Origin: Lepidurus packardi
Lineage: Eukaryota > Arthropoda > Branchiopoda > Notostraca > Triopsidae
DNA length: 64,000 nucleotides
Direction: 5' to 3'
NCBI GenBank assembly: GCA_023053545.1
Contig: JAKZAN010000007.1
Coordinates: 1,860,001-1,924,000 of the forward strand
In this document: one piece after another, positions 1 through 11,100 of the stretch
How the letters are laid out: each line of letters starts with the position of its first letter
Numbering within the stretch: the stretch's first letter is position 1
Translations under genes and position numbers: made by a program
The notes under the pieces: model-generated
The model's database searches: none
Told to the model about the DNA's origin: nothing
The model's input: only the letters and a program-made list of their open reading frames with translations

Positions 1-64
1 ACGACGTGTATGGTAGGAGCAAATAATCTCCACATTCTTAGAAATGTAATTTTCTGACCTCTAG

Positions 65-2740
65 GATGTCGAAAGCAGCAGATCCTTTGTTGATGACTTG
101 TACTCACAGGATGGGAGCAAGTGCTTAGATGCCGTCGTGTAAGTTTCGGTTTTGGAGAAGCTCAAGTCGGCTAATGGGTATTCTTCTCGTAGTAAAATTC
201 GAAACTCTATAATCGGGTCAAACAAACAGAAGCATTTACTGATTGAACAAGGAATACTGCCACGATTGGTTCAGTTATTGGCCGATTCGACTTTACAGAA
301 TCGAGAACTTAAAGTAGAAGCAATTGTTGTGATAAACTCCTTGGCACAAGGAACAGATTTGCACGTGAAATCTCTTATTAATGCCGGAGTAGTACCATAC
401 TTAATCAACTGTAAGTTACTTTCCCTGTTTTGCGTTTTAAAGAATCGGTCCAGTGATTTATTTTCAATTTACACACATTATGGTTTAGCTTTATATGCAG
501 TGGAGTCACCTGAGGTTGTGGAAGCAGGGTTAGCCTGTTTAAAAACAATTTTCCTCTCTACTTTCGCCCCGACGGAGCTGCTCTTTGCAGATCCGAGATT
601 AATAACACATTTGTTGCTATTATTGCCGCAGTCGGTCGCCAACCAGATAGCTATTACTTGTCTACTCACAGCCGCTTGCAAAGTATGATCTATACGTTTT
701 TGTTAAACTCTTGCAAAATGAGTTGAATTTCCAGACCGGTGAACAGCAAAGTACCATTTGTTCTGGAGGGGCAATTCCCGCTCTCTCAGCGTTGTTGGCC
801 TCGCCTTTAAGCGCCGTGCATAAACCATCCTTACAATGCCTAGCTGCCTTAGTTCATAAGAATACAAGGGTAGCAAACTTACTCGCTTCTTCAAAGTAAA
901 CCTTTTTGTTACACAAAAAACATGTTAGTAATTCCGAAATTTGCATAGATACGGCGACAAGACTCTCCCTGAATGCCTCGTTTCCTTTATAACACGTGAC
1001 CGTTCTGTGGAAATGCAATTAGCGGCAGCGCGTTGTCTTACGTACTTACATCGGGCAGGCGCATTGCCGGCTGATGATCCGAAGATACTGTACAAGACAC
1101 TACCGTGCTTAGTATACTAATAATGTTCCGTTATATACTAATTGTCATGGGTTTCGAAATTAAGGTGCGTATATGTCGACCAGAAAACCAAGTGTCCGAG
1201 AAAGTGCTGGGCGCCGAAGCTCTCGCTTATTTGATTGAGATAGACACGGATATGCAGCGTACTGCAGCTATTTCTGATCACTTAATTAGCAACCTGGCCC
1301 TCTATTTGCAGACTTCAAAGTTACCTAATGCTTCCAAAACGTGTTCGAACGAAGGTCAGACCCCCCTGTGTGGGAAAATTACAGAGAAACAAGCCTCTGA
1401 CCTGAAGCAAGCGTCGTTATGGGTAAAACTTCCAAGTCGCCAGTTTTCGTTCAAGTCTCAAATCTTCGAAGGCTCTAAATTGTACATATTGTTCAGGCAT
1501 TTGCTTCATTGGGAGCCAACGATGAAGATATTCGCAAACGCATTATCGAGACAGATAATGTCATGCATCACATAGTAGCCGGATTAACGGATCCTTATCA
1601 TAAAGTGCGCTTGGCTTCCGTAAGATGCTTACACTCCTTATCTCGATCGGTCCAACAATTACGTACAACATTTCAGGTCCGTTGTCAGAAATTTGGGAAT
1701 AGAACCCCATTGGAAACGCCCGACATTATCTTTTGCAGGATCATTCGGTGTGGAAACCCCTAATGAAGCTTCTGCACACTGCGAACCTCGATATCCTCGC
1801 TGTCGCGTCATCAACTTTGTGCAATCTTCTACTAGAATTTTCTCCTTCCAAGGAGCCCATCTTGGAATCCGGGGCCATAGACTTGCTCTGTTCTCTGACG
1901 CTGCGGGATGACCCGGCTCTACGTCTAAATGGAATCTGGGCTTTAATGGTTTCTTCGTTTTAGCTTGCAAAACTAAATATCCTAACAAGTTATCGCGTCT
2001 CTTCTTTAGAACATGGCGTTTCAAGCTGACCAGAAGATTAAGGTCCAGATTTTGTCAAGTTTGGGCACGGATCAAATTCTCCAGCTGCTATCGGATCATG
2101 AAGTGGGCGTTATAATGAAAACGTTGGGCTTATTAAGGAACGTGTTGTCGCACAAGCCCCACATCGATCAAATTATGGGACAGCATGGGAAGGACATTAT
2201 GCAGGTAAAAGCTATTAGGAAAACATCGAAGATAAATACAGACGTTAAATTTCGTCCCGGATCTTCATGGAAACGTCAGGCTGTGCTTATGACAATGGAG
2301 CGGGAGCACGCGGACGTTGTTATGGAGCAAGCCCTGTGCATATTAGCCAACGTAGCGGACGGGAACACTGCCAAGGATTTCGTCATGACGAATGAAGATA
2401 TTCTCCAAAAACTCGTTCAGTACATGGTAAATCCGCTTGCAAATTTGGTTTTTCTCGGTCTAAGGATAGATGCTTCCTTACAGGCACATCCTAACGTCAA
2501 GTTACAAACGGCCGCCACTTTTTGCGTTGGAAATCTGGTTTGCAAAGAAGGTAGCGGGACATTAGAGCGTCAAAGCAGGTTACGGGACCTGGGAGTGTAT
2601 CGTTTATTGCAGCAGCTGCTCTCTACGAGTGATACAGCTCTGTTTGACAAGTAAACCCGTATTCATTCAACCTTTTCGTGAACTGATTTGGTTTTTCTGT
2701 TTTATTTAGAGTGAAGTATGCGTTGCAGCAATTTGTGTGA
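65..2740 (+). CDS. ARMC8: ARMC8, armadillo-repeat subunit of the CTLH/GID ubiquitin ligase (5' end missing)
   Basis: Armadillo-repeat protein. ARMC8 is known as a scaffold and substrate-receptor-linked subunit of the CTLH (yeast GID) E3 ubiquitin ligase. I trace exons at 65-138, 193-410, 489-682, 735-895, 949-1111, 1165-1422, 1497-1676, 1739-1948, 2010-2204, 2280-2426, 2484-2650 and 2710-2740; phases agree throughout and give 665 residues plus stop, against 673 in human. Recognisable ARMC8 stretches are IIGSNKQK near the start, [43 protein letters not shown] and the C-terminal YALQQFV. The first visible exon starts in phase 0 after an AG at 63-64. About a dozen N-terminal residues, including the initiator, must lie upstream of the window. 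Introns are 50-80 bases. The family assignment is very secure; individual splice sites are inferred. Confidence 0.95.
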
Positions 2741-5161
2741 TAATCAGACTAAGACTTAAAAAGGTTCTTTAACAAAAAAAAAACTCAAGAACGCTAACAC
2801 CAAGGCTAATTTGTTGTGGCGAATGGGATAGCGGATGATAATATACAAACCCAAGGTTGCCAAAAAGAAAGGACTAGTACTTATTCAAGGATTATCTACA
2901 TAACGGTGTTTTATTCCTGGATTACCTTTCTAGTCTTGTAGATCCTTTGGGCGTTATACTTATTCTCCTAGGTGCGAGTATTGCGTGTCTTATAGCCCAG
3001 CAATATACAAGCAATATTGTTATGAGTCAGTCCTTATTTTTTTTCATTTCTTAGTAGTTATTCTTTAGTAGTAGGTATTTTCTCTCATGCAATTTTCAGT
3101 TCCCTCAGTTTATGCTTGGAGCTCACTCTGGCTTACAAACGTGGAGCATTTTCAAAGGTATCAACCGAAGCAGATTAGCATGTTAATTATCCTATATCGC
3201 CAATCGTACTGCAAGCTCTTATTGGCAAAAGCTTTTTTTGTGTATTTATATATACGAATTTTATTACCTATATACTTTTATACTTTATAGATATACATAG
3301 AAGTTCGAATTTCTGCGTCAATAATTCTAAGCCCCTCCCGTAAAAATTGTACAAATCTTTCTGCCCGTTCCACCGTTTCTTGTGGTAGCAGCAACGGTTT
3401 GTAAGACCCGTCTTTTCTACTCCTTTTCATTAGAAGGAACTGGTGGTCACGGAAACGAAGCCGTGCATTTGGTAGTTTAGAAACGGGTTGCCAGCTCGTA
3501 TTACATCCCTATAGGAACGTTTGTTGGATGTCTCTTTGTCTATCGAGTTATTTCGCGCCAAGCCAAAGTAAGAAACGTATACGACGATAAGAAAGAGCTG
3601 ATTCGAAAGGCTTGTTCAATAAACTTGTTACTGAAAACTTGAGTGTTAAGAATGTTCCATGGGAAAAAAGCCAATCTTGTTTTAGCCTCATCTTCATCGT
3701 GCCCTTGCTGCTTCCGCAAGATTAATCCGAGATGTTAGCGAATGCTGCGCAGTCTCCTGAGCTACTCATAGAGCATTCAGGCAGCTCTGGAATACTTGGA
3801 CTCGCGAGTGTTGTGCAGTGTCTCGGGCAGAAGGAAATCGCTTATGTGTTATTTACTTTTCCTAACTCCCAAGGTAAGCTAGGTTAGGTATGTTCCGATG
3901 AGCGACTAGCGGAAGCCTTTGTCGTAACGTAAGCAACGCGGGACTGCAATTTGCAACAATTCTTTAGTAGTATGTTCAGTACAGTACCTTGGCAACCATT
4001 TATGGACGTGTGTTTATCTGTGAGAGAGCCGGTTCATGTCGCATAGTGTCAAAGGGAAACAGAAAACAAGCCAATAATGACCGCAAAACATGAGGTCTCT
4101 TTTCACGTAACGTATATAGAAGATTTCCCTTCCAAAGGAAGTGTTTCATTTTTTTCTTACTTTACATAAGTACGTCTAAAAAGATTCGTTTCTTGCAACT
4201 TGATAAAATAATGGAATCCTATAAACCTAAGGCTCTTATCGTCGAGATCCTTGGTAAGCTCCACTACATATGCATGTTTGAAATTCTTCAGAAATATGTC
4301 TTGAAAGCATTTACCGTCTTGGACTTCCTCAGGAGGTCCGATTCAACGCAGATTCCAGACCGATCTTTTAGACAGTGAGAGTGGACTTTATCTCTGTGAA
4401 TAAACCATTCGGCGTGTCCTAAACATGCGTTTGCATAAGTAGTGGGGCAATTTAAACCCAAGACCTTTCGATGATTAATAAAAGTACTTTCAACCTTATT
4501 GCTTCCTTGCAATTATAGAAAAAAAGGATCCGCATTAAACTATAGGAAAAATGTTAAACCATAGATATGATCCGTTTCCCATCCTTCCTGTTAGTCAGTA
4601 TTGATCGACAAGCCTGCCTCCTCGGAAGAAACCTGTAGTTTTGTGTATCGTGTATCCAATAAGGCTGGGCGTCCTGAACACAAGCGAACGCTCTATTTGG
4701 CGGGAAGTTTTCTTCCTCATGCTCTAATAAAGTTGTTTCAACTTTCAATTCAGGCGAAATTTGAACGGTTAAGACTCACGTTCCTCTGGCACAGTTAGTT
4801 TAACTAAATTGGGCTAGAGTGGGGCTAAAATCCTTTGTGCTGCTAGGCGCATTCCATTCTGCTAGGGTTCTAGAAGATTTTCCTTAAGTATGCCCAAGCT
4901 GCTTCTCCTTAATAATGTTTAGGTATGTCTGAAATAGGGCCAGTTTAGTTAGGGACGAAATGCGAGCGCTGTTCTACGAACAAGATTACTTATTTCCAGG
5001 AAAAAACTGAACAATAAAAAACATGGCTGTTGCTTTCACACGGGGCTTAGGACTCAAGCTGAATTTGGATTGTGCAACGTTTTCCAAGCAAATGTTTAAT
5101 ATGGCTTAACTCTCTTGATTTCCAGATATGTGTATACGTTCTTCCGAAAAAAAGTCGCTAC
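2741..5161. other. Intergenic region between ARMC8 and the RGS9BP-like gene
   Basis: About 2.4 kb with no frame I can relate to a protein family. The short open frames near 3087, 4193 and 4601 lack splice context and recognisable motifs. The sequence is moderately AT-rich, with small homopolymer runs. It should hold the ARMC8 3' UTR and the promoter of the next gene; I see no clear TATA box or poly(A) signal that I would defend. Confidence 0.5.
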
Positions 5162-6688
5162 ATGAGTCCTGCCGCAGTTAACCAGAGCTCAAGCGGGGTT
5201 CCAGGACCAGGTTCTTCCCATGGGCAGCATGTAGCCGCTAACAGTCCAGCAGTAATAACGTTCTCAGCCGGCTGGCTCGCGTACTGCGGAAGCGGGCGGA
5301 AGAAGTCACTGACGGAACTCATATTGGCGTTTCCCGGCAGATCGGAATGTGTCAAGGTATAGCTTTACTCAAGGGATTTGTAAAAGTGTGTAGTCAAGAA
5401 AGCGTTTTTTGGGGGGTTGGGACATAAAAGAAAAGCCAAGTTCAGAAAACGTACGAGTATAAGCTCCACTTGCAAGCCACTTATGTGTTTTATACGATGG
5501 AAGGCCAATAGGAAGGGATTATTCCTTAGGCTATTCAATAATGAACTGTAAAACTTGTTTTCCTTCGCAGTCACTCCGTGATTTGAACAAAGAAATTTCG
5601 GCTTACCATAACATGGCTCTGGCGCTGGGAGGCAGTAGTGACTGCGAGCAATTACGGGGCGAGCTTAAAAGGATTCGCCGAAGAGCTCAAGAACTGGTCA
5701 ATCATAACAAAACGAGATTACGGACCCAAACGGAAGAGTTAAGTTATTGTCTGAAAAAAAAAAGTCTGAAATAATTCCGTTTTCCTGGACGTTGATTATG
5801 TTTGTCTATAGTTCTCGACTTTCTGACGAGGAACGTAACGAGGTAGACCGTCTTTGGTGTCTTCTGTACTGCTGTGTTTACATTCTGGGTAACATTTGAC
5901 ATATCGCGTGTCCGTCAAAAAAAGCATATCGCATACTCCCCCTACCTCCTTAAAATACACAAAAAAAAAAGACGTGGCAAAATGTATACAGCTATGTCAA
6001 GACGGATCGATAACGTCTTATTAGGAATGGAGATGCAACGGACTTGGCAGCTTCAGCAGAGTTTTGCCATCTACACCGCCCCTGCTGGCTTTATCAATAC
6101 AGGCCTTCATGAGTACGATGTGGGTCATAAAGGAGGATCGCTCTTCGAGTCTTTGGATGTCCCACTCGTGGACCGATTATCGCTCGAAAGAGCCGAAACC
6201 AGTCAACTGCAGAAGTAAGATAGACGATACTTGTATCTTATTTTGGCAAGGCTAATTATAACTCTCTCTCTCTCTAGAGAAATTCACGAACTGGATAGCA
6301 CTTTATCGGAATTGCGAAGTTCTGTTGACTTGGAAACCTTTCTCCAGGAAGAATTTCTTTGGCGAGATCGAAGCCAGCAGGCTTTCAGTCCGTGTAGCGA
6401 GGGAAGTTTGGGTTTAGGAGAACTTCATTCCACTGTGGGATCCGAAGACGTCAGTTCGATGGTAACTAGTGATATGAAAAACAACAAAAAAAGATAAAAA
6501 TAGGAAATAAATTAAAAGTTTCTAGTAGTCTTGTTTTAAAATGCCTTTGTCTTCACGATATGTTCCAGGTAGACGATTTGGGTATTGCCATGCAGCACAG
6601 AAGGTGTTTATGCGGTGTCATGGCCATAATGATTTCCATAGTTGTGTTAGCTGCTGTGCTGGGCGTGTGCATAGCACTGTGGAGTTAG
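5162..6688 (+). CDS. RGS9BP: RGS9-binding protein (R9AP)-like tail-anchored membrane protein
   Basis: R7-family RGS anchor protein. In vertebrates R9AP tethers the RGS9/Gbeta5 GTPase-activating complex to photoreceptor disc membranes and speeds shut-off of the light response. Exons: 5162-5356, 5571-5737, 5812-5888, 5992-6214, 6278-6461, 6569-6688; all phases fit, predicting 321 aa (human 235). Exon 2 carries the family core, GGSSDCEQLRGELKR then RRRAQELV, directly comparable to R9AP; exon 3 continues with LSDEERNEVDRLW. The last exon reads VDDLGIAMQHRRCLCGVM followed by about 20 hydrophobic residues and ends ALWS-stop, a tail anchor facing the cytosol. Two cysteines sit just before the membrane segment. 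The N-terminal 60 residues, rich in Ser, Gly and Pro, are extra; the start at 5162 is the least certain point. The neighbour on the right is also linked to photoreceptors in flies. Confidence 0.85.
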
Positions 6689-8105
6689 AGCATGTAGGGG
6701 TCCTGAGAAATTTGGGTAGCCTAATTTCACGACGTAGATTGCAAGGATCAGTCAGCTGGGCTTTTCTGGGTTCTGTTCCTAGTTTATGGCAGCAAACGAG
6801 TCTGGTCGTCTGTGATATAGTTCGCTCCATCCTCTGTAATTCCATAGAATCTTATTGAGCTTCACTTGGACAGAGGGGAGAGTAGCAGCTTTCCGTCAAG
6901 AGACAATCAACCGCGCAATCGTCCCATTTTGATGGATGACTAACGGACAATTTCTGAAATTCGAGGGTCAGCTCACGAGTGCAGTGAAAAGACAACGAGT
7001 GCAGAAACAAGAAAAAAAAAATAGGACTTGGAGTAAGAAATGGGATGTTTGAAAACTTTAAAAGAATCGAATCATGGCCACTTCGAGGGAACAAACCTAA
7101 AAACTCCACTTTTGGGGGGTTTGGAAATATACAGAAGCCAAAACGAAGCGATTTTTCCTGTTTTCTATAAGGTGGCAGTTAGGGGAGCTACCGGCTTTGC
7201 AACCAGAAATGGGAGCAACAGCGGGGCTCGATCAATAAAAGCCCACCGTACTACAAGGATCCAAAAAAGCAGCGTGTGCGGGTCTAACCGTTCTTATTTC
7301 TGCGTTCGAAACATATTCACCATTACTAGCTATCGTTTTCCCCCACTTGTATGCATCATACTCTGGCAATACATTAGCGGCAGTACTTGGGTTCCCCTAA
7401 TCTGACCTGTCCTCAGAAAGTCTGTGTTAAATTTACCGTAAAAAAATTAAATCAAAATTCTAGACCTCTTTTCTGTCCAACTGTTGGAACATTCCGATTT
7501 CACACGCCATGCACACCATTGCATTCAGGGTATTTACGAAGTTAAAATGGTCCCCGTAGTTATGTTCAGATTGCATGATATTTCAAATACATTCTTACTC
7601 CCTTTTACGAAAGATTTGTAAAACGTGGTTCACTTCTCCAATGGGAAAAGATTGAGTCTTTTCGAGTGCGGCAAAGCGCAGAGCTGAATGCGTCGCGCAG
7701 ACCGCGCAACTTACAGTATCGTATCATACCTCTCCGGTAAACCGACGTTTCGGTGTGATCCCAAGTTTGTCGAGTCCTGGAAATTACACGCGGCGGTCGA
7801 GGACGAGTGCCAGCGGAGGTTAGAGAAGTACATGTGAAGTGGCTGTGACCTTTGTCAGTTGCGAATAAAATAAGCATTTTTTTCGCACTTGGAGCTGGCT
7901 TCCGTGACGACAGTTGGTCCCATCGATCGTATATAACACCCATAACAACGACCAACAAAAATGACTCAGACCTCGGTGCAGGCGTTCCAACTCACGCTCT
8001 GGTGGTTGTGGTGATTCCAGCGTTGACTTGACCGGTTTTCCGAAGTTGTAAAGCCTTTCGTTATGGAGGACATGTTGCCGTGTTGTTGGTGCTTCAACTA
8101 AAGGA
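6689..8105. other. Intergenic region and probable 5' region of the Culd-like gene
   Basis: No convincing coding exon. Several open frames exist on both strands, the longest on the minus strand at 7605-7958, but none resembles a known family. The right end contains a TATA-like element at 7930-7936 and short upstream frames starting at 7960 and 8063 that stop after fewer than 20 codons. These would be upstream ORFs if transcription starts near 7960. Confidence 0.4.
7930..7936 (+). promoter_or_regulatory. Candidate TATA box for the Culd-like gene
   Basis: TATATAA lies about 170 bases upstream of the proposed signal-peptide ATG at 8106, at a plausible distance for transcription starting near 7960. 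This is motif evidence only; such AT-rich heptamers occur by chance. Confidence 0.35.
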
Positions 8106-11100
8106 ATGGGCTGCTCTATAACACCTCTGAGACCTCCGTGGCCAGCATGGAAATGGCCGTGTTACGCCGGAGCAGGAAGTACCGGCAGCAGTTGTACCAA
8201 GAGGATTGTCTACAAACTGCGCCCTTTACTTCTCGTCTGCGTACTAATGAGTTTAAACGGTGTATGCCTAGCAGAGAAAAACAAAAACTGTAAGTAAACG
8301 CCTATCTTATAAACGAGCTTCCCCATCAGCCGTATCGCCAATGCCAGGACTTTTGGGGGGATCCTAAGACGTGAACGGAATGGGCTTCCAAATCCATGGG
8401 CTTCTATCAAGATTCAAATGGTTTCATAAGGAGGGTGGGGGGTGAGGGAGCATTCAATGTATGCACGTAGTAGTACAGTGCTCACTAGAGCAACGATCGA
8501 TTGGGTGCGAAGGCAGGGAAAGAAAACTAGGGCGTATAACCCTCCGCTTCGCTCCGTTCCACAACTCCGCGTACGCAAAACTAACGATGGTTTTATACGT
8601 GGCTTGGTTCGAGCAATTCGCTTGCATTAAAAGTGAGTGAGTACCCTATGGGGAAAAAAACGCTACTTCAGAACCTACGTTTTATATCTCCAAAAAATTA
8701 CCCATAATCGGAGAAAAAAAATTTATTAATGTATACAAAAGGCAAGCCACATAGAGGGGTGGTCAAAGCTCTTCTTCTTCAGTTATTGACGGGATAGGTC
8801 AGAATCCCGCTGTGGAGACAACAATGAATGGCGGACATACGAGTCCAGCAAACACCAACCGACTTCTCCCCCAATAAGACTCCTAATTACACAATCTTTT
8901 AGCTTTCTAGTTTTGCCTCGGAAGGCTGATGAAGAGAGTGAATTTTGTGAGCAACATGCAAGCAATATGCTTCGTGATGGGAAATGAAGGAAGCTCATTG
9001 ATTAGCATGCATCTTTCGAGCAACGGATAAAGGAAGACTGTATAACCCTCTGGGTCGTATTTCCGTCACTGCATCGGCGGGGGTTCGCGGGGTTCGTACG
9101 CTTTGTGTATATAACAGATCAAAGCTCTCATATGGAAAGAAGAAGACCTCGCATATGGCTATATAGATGTGGAAAGTTATCTTTTTTCCCAGACTTTATT
9201 TCGCAGACTTATCTTCGCTCCAACCGTAACTGCTGTGAGCTTTTGGTGTGCTTTATCCATGATTCCAATTCGGCGAGTCGCAACCAAAAAAAGAAGAGAA
9301 AAGAGAATTCATAGGTAGAAGCACAAAGTATAACCTCTATACTGTGGGAATAAGGCTATAGGACAGCAAGCAAGCTTTTATTACGGAATAGTTTCCATTG
9401 CTAACCTTTTACTTGCAGTAGCTGCAAAAAAAAATCTTCAAAAAATCTTCAAAAAACTTGCTATACTCTAAAGTATAACTAAACTCTTTCTCCGATCTAT
9501 AGCTTGCTATAGTTGGGGGGAAAGGGCTTTCAGAGGAGTTTCGAAATTAAGGCGGGGTTGCATTGTTGGTCCTTTTCACAGCTCAATAAGCAGAAACAGT
9601 GATATCTGCTGGATTCGAAGGATAATCTCTTGTATAGTGTACAGCTATGCAGCGAAACGGGGCGGCACAAGGGTTTATGGCTGTTTCTGAATCATGCTTT
9701 ATCGATACAAGGGCAAATGTCGACTGGCTGGCGTATCGCCTTTCCAAAAAAAGCTGTAATGCCCAAGCGTTTATATTGACGAAGGTGAAGGCATTTCCGA
9801 ACGACTTCCTAACGTTATCCAAAAGGGCAAGGCATTTTTTTAAAAAAAGGGGGAAAAATGGCGAAAGACATAAACCTTAACTTGCCAAAAAGCCTGCAAT
9901 GTCCTGCCATCTATAGTCCCGGTCCCATAGAGGCAAGCGAGCATCGATTTAAAAAAGGACGAGCAAATATAAAGAACATTCTTCTAAAACCAGCTCGGCC
10001 AGCATCCCAGGTCTGATAAGACGCTCGCTGTATAATGTGTTCTTCAGCCAGTGGCCTCTCCAATACACACACAGAAAGCGAGAGAAAGAGATCGAAGACC
10101 ATCAGCAAAGGGAGTGAAACCGCAACAATGAGCTTTTCTACGTCAGAAAGCCAGGCGAGGATTGTTAAGGATCTCTTACGTCCGGCGAGCGGATGCCCGA
10201 AACGAGGACAAGGGGTGTGGAAACTCGCAATTCCAGAGTCATGCTTTAACCTTTATCAAACATGATTATCATCTTAACCACAAGAACAGCGGGACTAGAA
10301 ACCTTTGCTAGAAAGCCACACGCGCGATTTTTCTCGTACGCTGCACGCTTTTTTCTTTTCTTCTTCTTTTTTTGTTTGGTTTATGGAAAGTATTGACTTC
10401 TTTTGTTACATCCTCCCGGTGCAGCGTTTTATTATTTTTCTCTCCTTGTTAGCGTTGATTCTTTGAATTGCAGAAAGAAAAAAAAATAGACAAAATATTC
10501 GAAACTCCGTTGTTCAGTTCTGTCTGGACTCTTCCTCTTTTCAGCGTGGTCCAGAATCATGGTTATGGTAGAGCATAGCCCTTTGCCCGCAAAGGTATAA
10601 AGGTAAGCTTTCGAAAAATCTGGAAAAAATGGCCTCGCAACAGTGAAGAACGAAATGGCTATGCGGATCTCCAGGGACTAATACTCTCCAAATTGGTTCT
10701 TCGCATTGAGAACATCCATCCACAAAGGACTGCTTGACGTAATGCAAGAAAACCTCTAGCTCAACATGATTAACTTGAGAAATGCTCTAACAATAACAGC
10801 GCAAAAAACATATGGTCGGGGCTTAAGGAAATAGAGAGAGGAATTGTCCCAGATGTGAGTAATTTTCCTCATCCGGAACAAATACGTCTATTCGAGGTAT
10901 CATCTGCCTTGTCTTGCATATATACGAGACAACTCCCAGGTCAGACTGAACATGTACGTTTTGTTGTCATGGAAGACAGTCGAAGCTCTACCAGCGATTA
11001 AGGACGCAGTTAATGCAGCAAAACATTAGCAAAACATGACATCAATGGCTGCAGTAAAGACTGTTGGTTACACACAAAAAAGGGGTTAGAGACACGTTTT

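Noticed and set aside
8139..8298. Alternative frame in the Culd leader exon beginning MEMAVLRRSRKYRQQ
   Set aside because: Open but ends at a stop directly at the donor and gives no signal peptide; the frame from 8106 supplies a leader and the correct phase 1 for the CUB exon.
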